Origin: Pedobacter lusitanus
GTDB lineage: Bacteria > Bacteroidota > Bacteroidia > Sphingobacteriales > Sphingobacteriaceae
Assembly (NCBI RefSeq): GCF_040026395.1
Contig: NZ_CP157278.1
Location: 4,030,001 to 4,094,000, forward strand
Reading direction: 5' to 3'
Length of the DNA: 64,000 bases
Below are positions 46,244 to 56,447 of this stretch, one piece after another. The position numbers were made by a program, and so were the translations under genes. The notes beneath the pieces are model-generated. The model made no database searches and had not been told where the DNA came from. It worked only from the letters and a program-made list of their open reading frames with translations. How positions within the stretch are numbered: position 1 is the first letter of the stretch; every line of letters starts with the position of its first letter.

Positions 46244-47323
46244 TTAGTTTGCATCATCCTTCACATCCGCTGCAGTTTCGATAATTTTTCCACCGCTTCT
46301 TAACTGGTTGCTTAACAGATCATCCTGCTCACGTCTGTGTTTTACAATATGTGTTGCTGCAAAAACTGCCTCTATAAAAGATGAAGGATCTGCAAGGTCT
46401 TTTCCAGCTATATCGAATCCGGTACCATGGTCAGGTGAGGTACGTACGTACTTCATTCCTGCAGTATAATTTACGCCCGTTCCAAAAGCTATAGTTTTGA
46501 ATGGAATCAGACCCTGGTCATGATACATCGCCAGGACAGCATCAAATTGTTTATACGCACCTTTACCGAAAAATCCATCGGCCGGGTAAGGACCAAAACA
46601 AATTACCCCGGAATCAAATGCTTCCTGGATGGCTGGCATAATAATATCCTGTTCCTCACTACCTAACAGACCATTATCACCGGCATGTGGATTTAAGCCC
46701 AGTACAGCGATTTTTGGTTTCTCAATCCAGAAGTCTTTTTTCAGACTTTTATTGATCAGGAGTAGTTTTTTAACGATACTTTCTTTGGTAATGCTTTCTG
46801 CAATCTTTGAAACTGGAATATGACCGGTAACCACACCAACACGGATATCTTCACTTAATAAAAACATCAGCACATCGGAACTTCCGGTACGTTCCTGCAG
46901 ATATTCTGTATGACCCGGGAATTTAAAATTCTCGGATTGTATATTATGTTTATTAATCGGAGCGGTAACTAAAGCATCGATATTTCCACTGATCAGATCT
47001 TCTGTTGCTCTTTCCAGAGATAACAGTGCGTATTTTCCACCAGTTTCATTGGATACACCCAGTTCAATTTTTACATCCTCTTCCCAGCAGTTGATCATAT
47101 TTGCTTTTTTAGGATTAGCAGCTTCGGCATCATTGATGACGTTAAAACTGAAATCTCCAAGACCCAATGCCTTTCTATGATAAGATGCTACTTTTGTATG
47201 TCCATAAACGATAGGAGTACAGTAATCAAGGATGCTATTATTAGCCAGGGTTTTCAGAATGACCTCTAAACCAATGCCATTTACATCACCTATACTGATA
47301 CCTATTTTGATTTTATTGCTCAT
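46244..47323 (-). CDS. pdxA: 4-hydroxythreonine-4-phosphate dehydrogenase
   Basis: A 359-residue enzyme of pyridoxal 5'-phosphate synthesis, oxidising 4-phosphohydroxy-L-threonine. Metal-binding histidines appear in FPGHTEYLQE, AVLAMYHDQGLIPFK and VRTSPDHGTGFDIAG. I start at the ATG at 47323 (SNKIKIGISIGDVNGIGLEV); an in-frame TTG lies two codons upstream. It is first of the minus-strand run with yceD, rpmF, plsX, fabH, accB and accC. Confidence 0.94.
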   Translation of the reverse strand: MSNKIKIGISIGDVNGIGLEVILKTLANNSILDYCTPIVYGHTKVASYHRKALGLGDFSFNVINDAEAANPKKANMINCWEEDVKIELGVSNETGGKYALLSLERATEDLISGNIDALVTAPINKHNIQSENFKFPGHTEYLQERTGSSDVLMFLLSEDIRVGVVTGHIPVSKIAESITKESIVKKLLLINKSLKKDFWIEKPKIAVLGLNPHAGDNGLLGSEEQDIIMPAIQEAFDSGVICFGPYPADGFFGKGAYKQFDAVLAMYHDQGLIPFKTIAFGTGVNYTAGMKYVRTSPDHGTGFDIAGKDLADPSSFIEAVFAATHIVKHRREQDDLLSNQLRSGGKIIETAADVKDDAN

Positions 47324-47415
47324 GCTCAAATGAAAATTTGCGCAAAATACAGAATTTCAACCGTTTCTTAGCAAAAAAGGTGTTTTTGAAGGGGATGGAG
47401 ATCAGAAAGGCTGAT

Positions 47416-48540
47416 TTAACGATAGATGTCGCGCATTGCGAAATTAAATTGCGTCATGATTTGCCTGGTCAGCTCTCTGTAAAGCTCATTATAATCTGGT
47501 CTGTTACCTGCCACACCATTTATAACAGCGAGGTCTCTTGCGTTTAATGCTGCAGGATCACCTGTATATCTGCCAGTAAGACTTTCCCAGGTGTATTGGG
47601 CCGGAATACGGTCTGAAGCTATTATTTTTTGTGAGGCAGCATCTGTTATCCGGTAATCCATTACTGCCCTTGAATTAATAATACGTCTGGTTACATAAAC
47701 GGTTGCCGAAATAGTTTTACTACTTGTGCTGCCAGCCATTTTATCACTTTTTACGGGGATATTTTTGGAGGTGGTATAAGAATAAGTATTGGTAGCCAGA
47801 TTACTGAACCATATATCATACATGTTGATATCCATATACTGATCTACTTTCATACCGGCTTGCTGCCCGGAATTTATGCTGTAAAATTTGTAAAAATTTC
47901 TGTCCCCGATGGAATTGAGATTCCAGATAATATCGCTTTCCAGGAAATTACCATTGATAGTATAGTATCCAAAGCGCTGATCGAGTCTGTTAACCACTAC
48001 ATTGGTAATGGCAGCATCGTATGCCTGTTGTTTTTTCTCTATGACGTCTTTATAACCGGGGACATAAGTGTCTGCTGTTTTGAAACTCTCGTATGCTTTT
48101 CTTGCACTTGTTTTATCATTCTGATGCTGTAATAAAATTATCCCTCTGTTATAATTGGCAGCAGCAGCAGCAGTTGCAACCGCATTTAATTCTGGACTAT
48201 AATCTTTCGGGCTGAAAGAACTGGTTTGAATTTTGGCATTTATTACTGCCTCATACATTTTCTGTAAGGATTCATAGCCATGATATATCTGGTCAAGAAT
48301 TTCTCCCTTTTTACCCTTGCTGTTTTTTGCAAGGGTTATATCCTGTTCATATTTTGAAGCTGCTTCTCTGTAGGAAACCGGTAGAATTCCTAAAGCAATT
48401 GCATTAGAAGGGTCTTTTTTTAAATCATTAACAGCTGCATAATAGGCTTTACTGTATTCACCTTTATCAAATAATTTCTGTGTGGATTTACAGGAAGAGA
48501 GTAATAAAAGCAACGATAAAATTTTACAGATATTTTTCAT
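47416..48540 (-). CDS. Lipoprotein with TPR-like helices, unknown function
   Basis: A 374-residue lipoprotein: signal peptide with lipobox LLSSC (Cys17). The first half has helical repeat character (KLFDKGEYSKAYYAAVNDL, ANYNRGIILLQHQND), the second half is strand-rich with VYVTRRIINSRAVMDYRIT. I do not recognise a family with certainty; the layout (short repeats then a beta-rich part) resembles outer-membrane assembly or export accessory proteins. Divergent from rsmA. Confidence 0.65.
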   Translation of the reverse strand: MKNICKILSLLLLLSSCKSTQKLFDKGEYSKAYYAAVNDLKKDPSNAIALGILPVSYREAASKYEQDITLAKNSKGKKGEILDQIYHGYESLQKMYEAVINAKIQTSSFSPKDYSPELNAVATAAAAANYNRGIILLQHQNDKTSARKAYESFKTADTYVPGYKDVIEKKQQAYDAAITNVVVNRLDQRFGYYTINGNFLESDIIWNLNSIGDRNFYKFYSINSGQQAGMKVDQYMDINMYDIWFSNLATNTYSYTTSKNIPVKSDKMAGSTSSKTISATVYVTRRIINSRAVMDYRITDAASQKIIASDRIPAQYTWESLTGRYTGDPAALNARDLAVINGVAGNRPDYNELYRELTRQIMTQFNFAMRDIYR

Positions 48541-48725
48541 GATGCTGTTTTAGATATTTAAAGATAATCAACTTTATTGAACTCATTAAGGTAAAAACGG
48601 GCGTTTTATAACCAATTAATCTGACTGGATTTCTAAAAGTTGATCTTTACTCATAAAACTTTAGTTATTTTGCACCTTTTAGAAGCTCAGGCTTCTTCAG
48701 GTTAACAAAATATAACAGTAATCAT

Positions 48726-49508
48726 ATGAGTTTGGTAAGGGCGAAAAAACATTTAGGACAACATTTTTTGACCGATAAAAAAATAGCGGCAAAAATTGTA
48801 GACGGTCTTATCCATACCGATCAATATCGTCAGGTGCTCGAAGTAGGACCAGGGATGGGAATTCTTTCAGATATTCTGCTGGAAAGAGAAAACCTGGAAA
48901 CTTTTATGATAGACATTGATGTGGAATCTTATAATTTCTTAAAGGATAAGTATCCGCAAATGGGTGAAAGGCTGATTAATGGTGATTTCCTTGCGCTTGA
49001 TCTTAGAAAAGTGTTTCCTGGTAAATTTGCTGTTATTGGTAATTTCCCCTATAATATTTCTTCGCAGATTTTATTTAAGATATTGGAACACAGAGAGAAT
49101 GTGGTGGAAATGGTTGGGATGTTTCAAAAAGAAGTTGCCGAGCGTTGTGCATCTAAAAGCGGAACCAAGGAGTATGGAATTCTTAGTGTACTGATCCAGG
49201 CTTATTATAATATTGATTATTTGTTTACTGTAAAACCAGGAACTTTTAATCCGCCACCTAAAGTGAATTCGGGTGTGATCCGTCTGAGCAGAAATGACAG
49301 GGGAACTTTGCCTTGTGATGAAAAGCTGTTCTGGGCTGTAGTTAAAGCAGGATTTAATCAGCGCAGAAAGACATTAAGAAATGCCCTGTCGGGTGTATTG
49401 CCTAAAGTTAAAATGGATGATAATATCTATTTTGAAAAGAGAGCGGAGCAATTGAGTGTAGAAGATTTTATTACCCTTACGCAGCTGGTAACTAAGCTGG
49501 CGTTATAA
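48726..49508 (+). CDS. rsmA: 16S rRNA (adenine1518-N6/adenine1519-N6)-dimethyltransferase
   Basis: A 260-residue SAM-dependent KsgA/RsmA enzyme, dimethylating two adenines near the 3' end of 16S rRNA. Motifs: RAKKHLGQHFLTDKKIA, the SAM loop LEVGPGMGILSD, and the catalytic IGNFPYNISSQILF. Upstream at 48682-48696 a small hairpin (GAAGC...GCTTC) lies in the leader. The next gene is 12 bases downstream. Confidence 0.96.
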   Translation: MSLVRAKKHLGQHFLTDKKIAAKIVDGLIHTDQYRQVLEVGPGMGILSDILLERENLETFMIDIDVESYNFLKDKYPQMGERLINGDFLALDLRKVFPGKFAVIGNFPYNISSQILFKILEHRENVVEMVGMFQKEVAERCASKSGTKEYGILSVLIQAYYNIDYLFTVKPGTFNPPPKVNSGVIRLSRNDRGTLPCDEKLFWAVVKAGFNQRRKTLRNALSGVLPKVKMDDNIYFEKRAEQLSVEDFITLTQLVTKLAL

Positions 49509-49520
49509 TTATAAAGACAA

Positions 49521-50444
49521 ATGAGCGGTAAAATTTTAATTGTTGATGACTTACATCCTGTATTTAAAAACAGGGCAGAACAATTAGGTTATCAGGTTGA
49601 TGACCGTCCTGAAATTACCAGGGCAGAAACGCTGGCAGTTATAGCTGAATATGATGGTATTGCAGTGCGGACAAAATTTAAGATTGACAGGGAGTTGATG
49701 GAAGCCGCACCAGGACTTAAGTTTGTTGCCAGAGCAGGTGCCGGTCTGGATAATATTGATGAAGCATACGCTAAAGAACGTCATATCCGCTTGCTCAATG
49801 CTCCGGAAGGAAACAGGGATGCTGTAGGAGAACATGCTATGGGCATGCTTCTTTCACTGATTAACAACCATCGTAAGGCTGATATTGAGATCAGAAATGG
49901 TATATGGGATCGTGAGGGAAACCGTGGATGGGAGCTTAAAGGAAAAACAGTAGGAATCATTGGCTATGGTTTTATGGGCAGCAGCATGGCTAAAAAACTT
50001 TCGGGTTTTGACGTGAAGGTAATTGCCTACGATAAATATAAAACGGGTTTCTCTGATGCTTATGCGCAAGAGTGCAGCATGGAAGAGATTGTTAAACATA
50101 GTGATGTATTGAGTTTGCATATTCCGCTTACTTCAGAAACCAGACAAATGGTGGATGAAGAATATCTGTATCATTTCAAAAAGAATATTTTCTTTATCAA
50201 TACGGCGCGCGGAGAAATTGTAAATACCAAAGCTATACTGGCTGCTATTAATTCAGGAAAAATACTGGGAGCAGGACTGGATGTGCTGGAGGCAGAAAAG
50301 TTCCCGAATCTGGCTGAACAATCCTGGTATCCTGAACTGAAAGAATCACCTAAAGTAATCCTGACACCGCATGTCGGAGGCTGGACTTTTGATTCGTACA
50401 GGAAAATTTCAGAAGTGCTTGCAGATAAACTGGAACAGCTTTAA
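49521..50444 (+). CDS. D-2-hydroxyacid dehydrogenase (phosphoglycerate dehydrogenase-like)
   Basis: A 307-residue NAD-dependent dehydrogenase. N-terminal substrate domain, Rossmann motif GKTVGIIGYGFMGSSMAKKL, catalytic Arg in NTARGEIV, Glu in LDVLEAEKF, and His in LTPHVGGWT. It lacks the ACT/C-terminal regulatory domain of SerA, and its substrate is not certain: 3-phosphoglycerate, glyoxylate/hydroxypyruvate or another 2-ketoacid. A strong terminator follows. Confidence 0.85.
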   Translation: MSGKILIVDDLHPVFKNRAEQLGYQVDDRPEITRAETLAVIAEYDGIAVRTKFKIDRELMEAAPGLKFVARAGAGLDNIDEAYAKERHIRLLNAPEGNRDAVGEHAMGMLLSLINNHRKADIEIRNGIWDREGNRGWELKGKTVGIIGYGFMGSSMAKKLSGFDVKVIAYDKYKTGFSDAYAQECSMEEIVKHSDVLSLHIPLTSETRQMVDEEYLYHFKKNIFFINTARGEIVNTKAILAAINSGKILGAGLDVLEAEKFPNLAEQSWYPELKESPKVILTPHVGGWTFDSYRKISEVLADKLEQL

Positions 50445-50458
50445 CTGCTAAAATAAAT

Positions 50459-50498
50459 AACAAAAATGCCGCTCATATTTATGAGCGGCATTTTTGTT
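50459..50498. terminator. Bidirectional intrinsic terminator
   Basis: Perfect 19-bp stem (50459-50477 with 50480-50498), two-base nominal loop, T-run after. Fifteen bases after the dehydrogenase stop. Confidence 0.93.
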
Positions 50499-50602
50499 AT
50501 CAGCTGTTTTGAATTACATCCAGTTAATTTGTGCTTCGAATAAGTTTTGTTTATGAGTGTACATGGAAATTAAAATTATCTTTATAGGTAAACCTATATC
50601 TA

Positions 50603-53071
50603 ATGGAATTTCTCTACATCTTATTACTGGGTGTAATCATCATTTTGATTGCAACTGCCAAAAGCAGTATAAATGAAAGAATCGGAAGACTTGAGTACCG
50701 GATTTTTGAATTTCAGGAACTATTGAAACAAAGCAGACCTGGTTATATACCCCCTGGTACATCTGCAGATGAACAGCAAGTTCCCGGGATGCCACCAGCC
50801 TCCTGGAAAACTGAGGCTCCTCAAACACCTGCACCGGCCTTTGTTCCGCCTCCTTATAAAACCAGGGTCGATCTTAATCCGGATCCCGTACCTGATTTTA
50901 TTCCCCGTCCGGTAAAAGAAGAGTCTCCTGAGACTACTGCTCCTGAAAATACTGTAAAACCTGAAACAGTTTTTCCTGTTCAGGATAAGATTTACACTGA
51001 ATTGCTTGCCGAAGAAAAAGGAGCAGAGCAGGTTCAACAGGAGCCCGCAGAACCTGAGTTGTCTTTTTTTGAGAAACATCCTGACCTGGAAAAATTTATC
51101 GGTGAGAATCTGATCAATAAGATTGGTATTGCCATTTTGGTACTCGCTATTGGTTATTTTGTGAAATTTGCAATAGATAGTAACTGGATAGGCCCTGTGG
51201 GACGCGTTGGAATTGGTGTACTTTGCGGGGGTATTCTGGTAGGTATTGCCCATCGGTTGCGTAATTCATACAAAGCATTCAGTTCTGTTTTAGTAGGTGG
51301 AGGAATTGCCGTCTTATATTTCACCATTACCCTGGCATTTCATCAGTTTCACCTGTTTAATCAGACAACATCTTTTTTTATTCTTATTGGAATTACCTGT
51401 TTTGCCGTAGCACTTTCACTGCTCTATGACCGGCAGGAAGTAGCTATAATAGCTTTGGTAGGTGGTTTAACCAGTCCCTTAATGGTGAGCACCGGGCATG
51501 CCAATTATCATGGTCTGTTTACGTACCTGGTAATTTTAAATGCAGGCTTACTATTCATTGCTTATCGTAAATCATGGCGTATACTTAATATTTCAACATT
51601 TGTTTTGACCGTACTGATGTTCTCGGCAAGTTTATTTACCATGCCGGCTGCCAGTTCCGGGATCGGGTTTTTATATGCGAGTATTTTGTACCTGCTTTTC
51701 TTTGGAATCAATGTGGCTTATAATGTCAGGGAAAACAAAACATTTATCGGATCTGATTTTACCATCTTACTGGCTAATACTGCTTTGTATTTTGGTGCCG
51801 GATTATACCTGCTTACTTTATTGCATCTGGAGCAGTTCCGGGGCCTTTTTACCGTAAGTCTGGCAGTAATCAATTTATTTTTATCCTATTTGCTTTTTAG
51901 AAATAAAAAAGTCGATACCAATGTGCTTTATCTTCTGATAGGCATTACACTGACTTTTATATCAGTTGCAGGGCCTATACAATTATACGGTCATTATATT
52001 ACCTTGTTCTGGGCAGCAGAAACTGTGCTGCTGTACTGGCTTTATAAAAAATCCGGTATTTACCTGATGCAGTTAGCTTCCCAGTTAGTGTGGGCGGCAA
52101 TGTTACTGAGTCTTTTTATGGACTGGTCAAATATTTATGGAGACTCGGCGATAGCAGTGAATATTCTTTTAAATAAAGGATTTATTACCACCTTGTTTAC
52201 TGCTGTAAGTACCTTTCTGTTATATGTTCTGTATACTAAAGAAAGAACAGATAATACGCTCAAAGGAGATATACTGAATCCGGTGTTTATTAAGTATACC
52301 GCAATAATACTGTTGTTTCTAAGCGGATTGCTGGAGATTAATCATCAGTTCTCCAATCACTTTCCACATACTTCTTTAAACAGTCTTTATGTCATACTTT
52401 ATGCTGCTGTATTCATTTATCTTTTCCTTCTGTTGTCGAAAAGATTTGAGAGTATTCGCCTGGACTGGAGAGTGTCTGCTGCTCTGATTACAGCTTGTAT
52501 CGCAGTTTATCTGTTCTTTATGACTGAATTTTTTGATGTTCAGGAAGCTATACTGGTGAATCATGGAGTTGCGCCCTTTCATTTTATCGCTCACTGGGTA
52601 GGAGCAGTATTTATAGCTGTTTTATTTTATGAGTTAATTCAGATAGCCAGAATATCATTACCAGAAACCCTGCGGAAAATGGCAAGCTGGGCATTGTCAG
52701 GCGCTGTTGTCTTGTTTTTAAGTCTGGAAATCAGCTTAGTCAGCAATGCCTTATTTTATTCGGCATCGAGCCCGGTAAGTTATGTCGAAACTATCTATAT
52801 CAAGACAGGTCTTCCGGTTTTATGGGGATTATTATCTTTTGCAATGATGTGGTTAGGGATGCGTTATAAGTTCCTTACGCTAAGGATTATATCGCTGACA
52901 CTGTTTTCTGTTACACTGTTAAAGCTGTTTATATTTGATATCCGCAATATTCCGCCTGCAGGTAAAATTGCAGCTTTCTTTTTCCTGGGTGTATTGCTGC
53001 TCATCATTTCATTTATGTATCAAAAAGTTAAAAAAATAATTGTAGCAGATGAACCTACTCAAGAAAAATAA
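50603..53071 (+). CDS. DUF2339 large membrane protein
   Basis: An 822-residue membrane protein: short N-terminal helix, a Pro/Glu-rich cytosolic stretch (about residues 45-150), then about 20-24 transmembrane helices. The conserved DUF2339 entry motif is ENLINKIGIAILVLAIGYFV near residue 175. Function unknown. It overlaps the DUF3999 gene by 23 bases; the two families are neighbours in other bacteria and probably act together. Confidence 0.82.
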   Translation: MEFLYILLLGVIIILIATAKSSINERIGRLEYRIFEFQELLKQSRPGYIPPGTSADEQQVPGMPPASWKTEAPQTPAPAFVPPPYKTRVDLNPDPVPDFIPRPVKEESPETTAPENTVKPETVFPVQDKIYTELLAEEKGAEQVQQEPAEPELSFFEKHPDLEKFIGENLINKIGIAILVLAIGYFVKFAIDSNWIGPVGRVGIGVLCGGILVGIAHRLRNSYKAFSSVLVGGGIAVLYFTITLAFHQFHLFNQTTSFFILIGITCFAVALSLLYDRQEVAIIALVGGLTSPLMVSTGHANYHGLFTYLVILNAGLLFIAYRKSWRILNISTFVLTVLMFSASLFTMPAASSGIGFLYASILYLLFFGINVAYNVRENKTFIGSDFTILLANTALYFGAGLYLLTLLHLEQFRGLFTVSLAVINLFLSYLLFRNKKVDTNVLYLLIGITLTFISVAGPIQLYGHYITLFWAAETVLLYWLYKKSGIYLMQLASQLVWAAMLLSLFMDWSNIYGDSAIAVNILLNKGFITTLFTAVSTFLLYVLYTKERTDNTLKGDILNPVFIKYTAIILLFLSGLLEINHQFSNHFPHTSLNSLYVILYAAVFIYLFLLLSKRFESIRLDWRVSAALITACIAVYLFFMTEFFDVQEAILVNHGVAPFHFIAHWVGAVFIAVLFYELIQIARISLPETLRKMASWALSGAVVLFLSLEISLVSNALFYSASSPVSYVETIYIKTGLPVLWGLLSFAMMWLGMRYKFLTLRIISLTLFSVTLLKLFIFDIRNIPPAGKIAAFFFLGVLLLIISFMYQKVKKIIVADEPTQEK

Positions 53072-54305
53072 GAAAGCCTTTTTAACTGTAATACTGGTAT
53101 TAAGTCTGTCTTGTTTATTTGCACAGCAGACATTCAGATACCAGGCAGCATTGCCAAAGGTTGACGCAGATGGATTTTACCGGATTGATTTAAAACCGGA
53201 ACTTATTGCAAAATCCGCAGTGAATCTGAACGATATCAGGATCTTGAATCAAAAGAAGCAGTTCTCTCCCTATATTTTTGGGAATCAACTGGTCTTTAAA
53301 GATCTGCAGAGTTTTATTGCTTTTCCGAAATTAAAAATTGATGCAGCAGAAGATACCGTGACTACTTTCATCGCAGAAAATACCGCTCGTCTGATTATTA
53401 ATCAGTTAAGTCTTCAATTGCGTAATACCTCTGTTAAGCGGGTAGTAAATTTATCGGGAAGTGATGATTTAAATAAGTGGTATGCTGTTAAAGAAAATAT
53501 TTTATTAGAAGCAGCAGGTTCTGGAAACACCAATAACGAAACTTATCAGCAGCAGCTGAATTTTCCTTCCAGTTCTTACCGTTATTTTAAAATAAAGATC
53601 AATAATGAAAATAAAGAACCGGTGGCTATTTTGCAGGCTGGTATTTACAAGCAGCAATTTACTCCTGCGGTTTATGTGAAACTTCAGGATGCAGTGATTA
53701 AGCAGAAAGACAGTGCGCAGGTAAGTCGTATTGTAATCCGTCTGAATGATAATTACCAGGTTAATAAGCTGCATCCGATAATAGCCGGACAGAAATTTTA
53801 TAAACGAAATATAAGGGTTTATGCGATTACCTGCCAGGGAAAGACATTGATTACTGATACTGTAATCAGCTCTTCTGCAAAGCCGGAGCTATATTTTTCG
53901 TCTAAAACCCGGTATCTGGAGCTGGAAATTCTAAACGGTGATAATCCCCCTCTGGTATTTGACGGAGTAATTGCCTATCAACTAAATCAGTCCCTGATCA
54001 GCTATCTGGAAAAAGGACAGGATTATGTGCTTCTGTTTGGTGATAAGGATGCTATTACACCTGATTATGACCTTAAATTTTTTGGAGACAGCCTGCGGCG
54101 CGATTTAAAACAACTGGATCATGGAGCGATTTCCCAGAATCCGCTTTACAAACAGACAGTAACTAAAAAGAGAGTAAAAGAAGAGCTGATTCCCGGATGG
54201 CTGATATGGGTTGCTATTGCCATAGTTGCTGCCTTGTTAGGTTTTCTGACTTTCAGAATGACGCAGGAAGTAGGTAAAAGGGAAGATAAAGAAAATCCCC
54301 GCTGA
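53049..54305 (+). CDS. DUF3999 family exported membrane protein
   Basis: A 418-residue protein with signal peptide (residues 1-25, SLSCLFAQ), a large beta-rich periplasmic domain (about 26-370) with tandem galactose-binding-like character, and one C-terminal transmembrane helix (GWLIWVAIAIVAALLGFL). Typical partner of DUF2339. The start overlaps the upstream gene by 23 bases. Function unknown. Confidence 0.78.
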   Translation: MNLLKKNKKAFLTVILVLSLSCLFAQQTFRYQAALPKVDADGFYRIDLKPELIAKSAVNLNDIRILNQKKQFSPYIFGNQLVFKDLQSFIAFPKLKIDAAEDTVTTFIAENTARLIINQLSLQLRNTSVKRVVNLSGSDDLNKWYAVKENILLEAAGSGNTNNETYQQQLNFPSSSYRYFKIKINNENKEPVAILQAGIYKQQFTPAVYVKLQDAVIKQKDSAQVSRIVIRLNDNYQVNKLHPIIAGQKFYKRNIRVYAITCQGKTLITDTVISSSAKPELYFSSKTRYLELEILNGDNPPLVFDGVIAYQLNQSLISYLEKGQDYVLLFGDKDAITPDYDLKFFGDSLRRDLKQLDHGAISQNPLYKQTVTKKRVKEELIPGWLIWVAIAIVAALLGFLTFRMTQEVGKREDKENPR

Positions 54306-54322
54306 TTTTAAAAGCGGGGATT
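54294..54322. terminator. Bidirectional terminator between DUF3999 and the M1 peptidase gene
   Basis: AATCCCCGCT (54294-54303) pairs with AGCGGGGATT (54313-54322); it includes the DUF3999 stop codon. The T-run is weak on the plus side. Confidence 0.7.
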
Positions 54323-54337
54323 CTCTGTGTTTTAAAC

Positions 54338-56221
54338 TTATTTATTCCAGTTGTTATCTACTGGTTTGGCATCCATATAGATACCACCGTCCAGTACAAT
54401 AGAAGAAACAATTTTCTTGGCTGCAAATTGAATATTGATTGCTTTCTGATTGAATTTCCATATCTGAGGAGTTTCATGGATTACTTCAGTTGTGCCATCA
54501 GCATAAGTAACCCTGATATCAAAAGGAATGGCGAAACCACCGGTATTCCTGATCGAAACACTATAAGTAAGCCCTTTGATGGTTACTTTATCAATAGCCA
54601 GATCTATATAATTATTGCTGAAAAACCAGTTATTCCAGTACCAGTTCAGGTTCTGTCCGGAAACATCATTGATAGTATTAAAGAAATCCCATGGAATAGG
54701 ATGTTTGCCGTTCCAGCGATCCATATAGGCGTGCAGATATTTCTTGAATAATACATCTCCGAACATATCTTTTAGCGCAAGGTAAGCCAGCGAAGGTTTA
54801 ACATAAGCGTTGTTGCCATATCCCGAACCTGAAACCTGAGTAGATAAAGTAATAACAGGCTGGTCTTCTTCAGTAGAAGGATCTTTTATCCATCTCTCTA
54901 CTCTGAACTTTTTATAGTTTTCATCCGCTTTGGCTTTTCCAAGCTGCTGCTGTCCAATCAGGTATTCCAGTGTAGTTGCCCATCCTTCGTCCATATGCGC
55001 ATAACGGGTTTCATTTGTGCCCATATAAAAAGGGAAGTAAGTATGTGCAATTTCATGGTTCAGTACAAACTGACTGAATTCCAGGTCAGGAGTACTCGAA
55101 TCATTGACCATCATTGGAAACTCCATATCAGCGAAACCCTGTACTGCGGTCATTTTAGAAAATGGATAAGGTACCCCCGGCCAGTTATTAGAAAACCAGT
55201 CTAAAGCTTGTCTGGTCCAGGTTGCCGCATGTGAGAAATCTTCGGCCTTGCTATCATAGGCAGATTGTACGCTGGTTCTTCTCTTTGTTTTGGAATCAAC
55301 CACTACACTTCCCGCATCCCACAGATAATGGTTACTCATTGCAAAAGTCACGTCGGTGATATGATCAGCTTTGAATTTCCAGGTATTCCATTCATTTTGT
55401 CTGGTTACTTCGCCATTGGTCATTTCCTTTGCATTTGCAATAGAAACTACCTCATCGCTGATATAAGACTTTTTAAGCTTCTCGGCGAATTTTGGTTGTA
55501 ACACTTCATCAGGGTTCAATAAATCGCCTGTAGCCCATACTACATAGTTTTTAGGCGCTTTAACTGTAAGAAGGTAATCATTGAAATCGTTATAGAATTC
55601 CACTCTGTCCATATGCGGTATTTTGTCCCATCCGTTATAGTCATCATAAACTGATACTCTTGGGAAAGCATAGGCTACGAAGAATGTTGTGCTGTCAATC
55701 TGGCCCTCTCTGCCACTTAATTTTGACAGCGGATAACTCCAGTTGATCTTAAAAGAAGCTGATTTACCAGGAGCTATCGCATTATTCAGTTTAATATCTG
55801 CTGTAGTACCCCAGTCACGGGTGTCCATATTGTAAGACTGACCATCTACAGTAAATAAATTGATGTCCAGACCGGAGGTTAAAAAGTCTTTATTTACATA
55901 ACCTGCTCTTGGCGCTTCGGGTTTATGAATATTATTGACAAATCGTATGGTAACTTTATGAAGGGTGTCGGGACTATTATTGGTATAGGTTATAGTTTCT
56001 GTTCCTTTAACCAGTTTGTCATTGGGAGTGACTGTGATAGTCATGTTATATTTCCCTTTGTTCTGCCAGTATTTTTTTCCGGGTTTACCATCCATTGAGC
56101 GCGTGCCGTTATCATATGCTGTTTTGATATTTCTTGGCATATACAATTCCTGGGCCTGTGCAGTAACGGTTCCCATTAAAAATAAGGCAGCTATTTTGAA
56201 AATGTTTTTTTTCATCATCAT
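54338..56221 (-). CDS. M1 family metallopeptidase
   Basis: A 627-residue exported gluzincin. Signal peptide about 1-24 (MGTVTAQAQ). The zinc motif is HEIAHTYFP with the downstream glutamate in MDEGWATTLEYL. The usual exopeptidase GAMEN motif is replaced by ADMEFPMMV, so substrate anchoring may differ from classic aminopeptidase N. An N-terminal beta domain (about 50-240) precedes the catalytic domain. The start has three consecutive ATGs, exact choice uncertain. No T9SS sorting domain seen. Confidence 0.9.
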   Translation of the reverse strand: MMMKKNIFKIAALFLMGTVTAQAQELYMPRNIKTAYDNGTRSMDGKPGKKYWQNKGKYNMTITVTPNDKLVKGTETITYTNNSPDTLHKVTIRFVNNIHKPEAPRAGYVNKDFLTSGLDINLFTVDGQSYNMDTRDWGTTADIKLNNAIAPGKSASFKINWSYPLSKLSGREGQIDSTTFFVAYAFPRVSVYDDYNGWDKIPHMDRVEFYNDFNDYLLTVKAPKNYVVWATGDLLNPDEVLQPKFAEKLKKSYISDEVVSIANAKEMTNGEVTRQNEWNTWKFKADHITDVTFAMSNHYLWDAGSVVVDSKTKRRTSVQSAYDSKAEDFSHAATWTRQALDWFSNNWPGVPYPFSKMTAVQGFADMEFPMMVNDSSTPDLEFSQFVLNHEIAHTYFPFYMGTNETRYAHMDEGWATTLEYLIGQQQLGKAKADENYKKFRVERWIKDPSTEEDQPVITLSTQVSGSGYGNNAYVKPSLAYLALKDMFGDVLFKKYLHAYMDRWNGKHPIPWDFFNTINDVSGQNLNWYWNNWFFSNNYIDLAIDKVTIKGLTYSVSIRNTGGFAIPFDIRVTYADGTTEVIHETPQIWKFNQKAINIQFAAKKIVSSIVLDGGIYMDAKPVDNNWNK

Positions 56222-56367
56222 CTATTTTTTTAGTGGCTATGGAGCTATTTTTTTTATGATGCCTGGCGTGCAGGCGTTCAAAAGTAATTGTTTTACGTCT
56301 TTAAACAAGTTATTGAATGAATTTAAAACAGGCATCAGGGTGTTTCCAAACAATTCAAATCAAAAGA

Positions 56368-56399
56368 TTTGCTTTTGTAAGAATAGCCTGTTATCTTCG
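56368..56399 (+). promoter_or_regulatory. Probable greA promoter
   Basis: TTTG (56368-56371), 20-base spacer, TATCTTCG (56392-56399), one mismatch to TAnnTTTG. Predicts a leader of about 80 bases. Confidence 0.5.
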
Positions 56400-56411
56400 T
56401 TTTAATTGAAG

Positions 56412-56447
56412 CAAGACTATGTGGGCTTAAGTGCCGATATAGTCTTG
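56412..56447 (+). promoter_or_regulatory. Hairpin in the greA leader
   Basis: CAAGACTAT (56412-56420) pairs with ATAGTCTTG (56439-56447), with an inner GGC/GCC possible, followed by TTTGTATTTT. It resembles a weak terminator between the promoter and greA and may attenuate transcription. Confidence 0.5.

Noticed and set aside
54338..56221. T9SS cargo among exported peptidases
   Set aside because: The C-termini of the M1, M28 and S41 proteins do not show the conserved sorting-domain strands.
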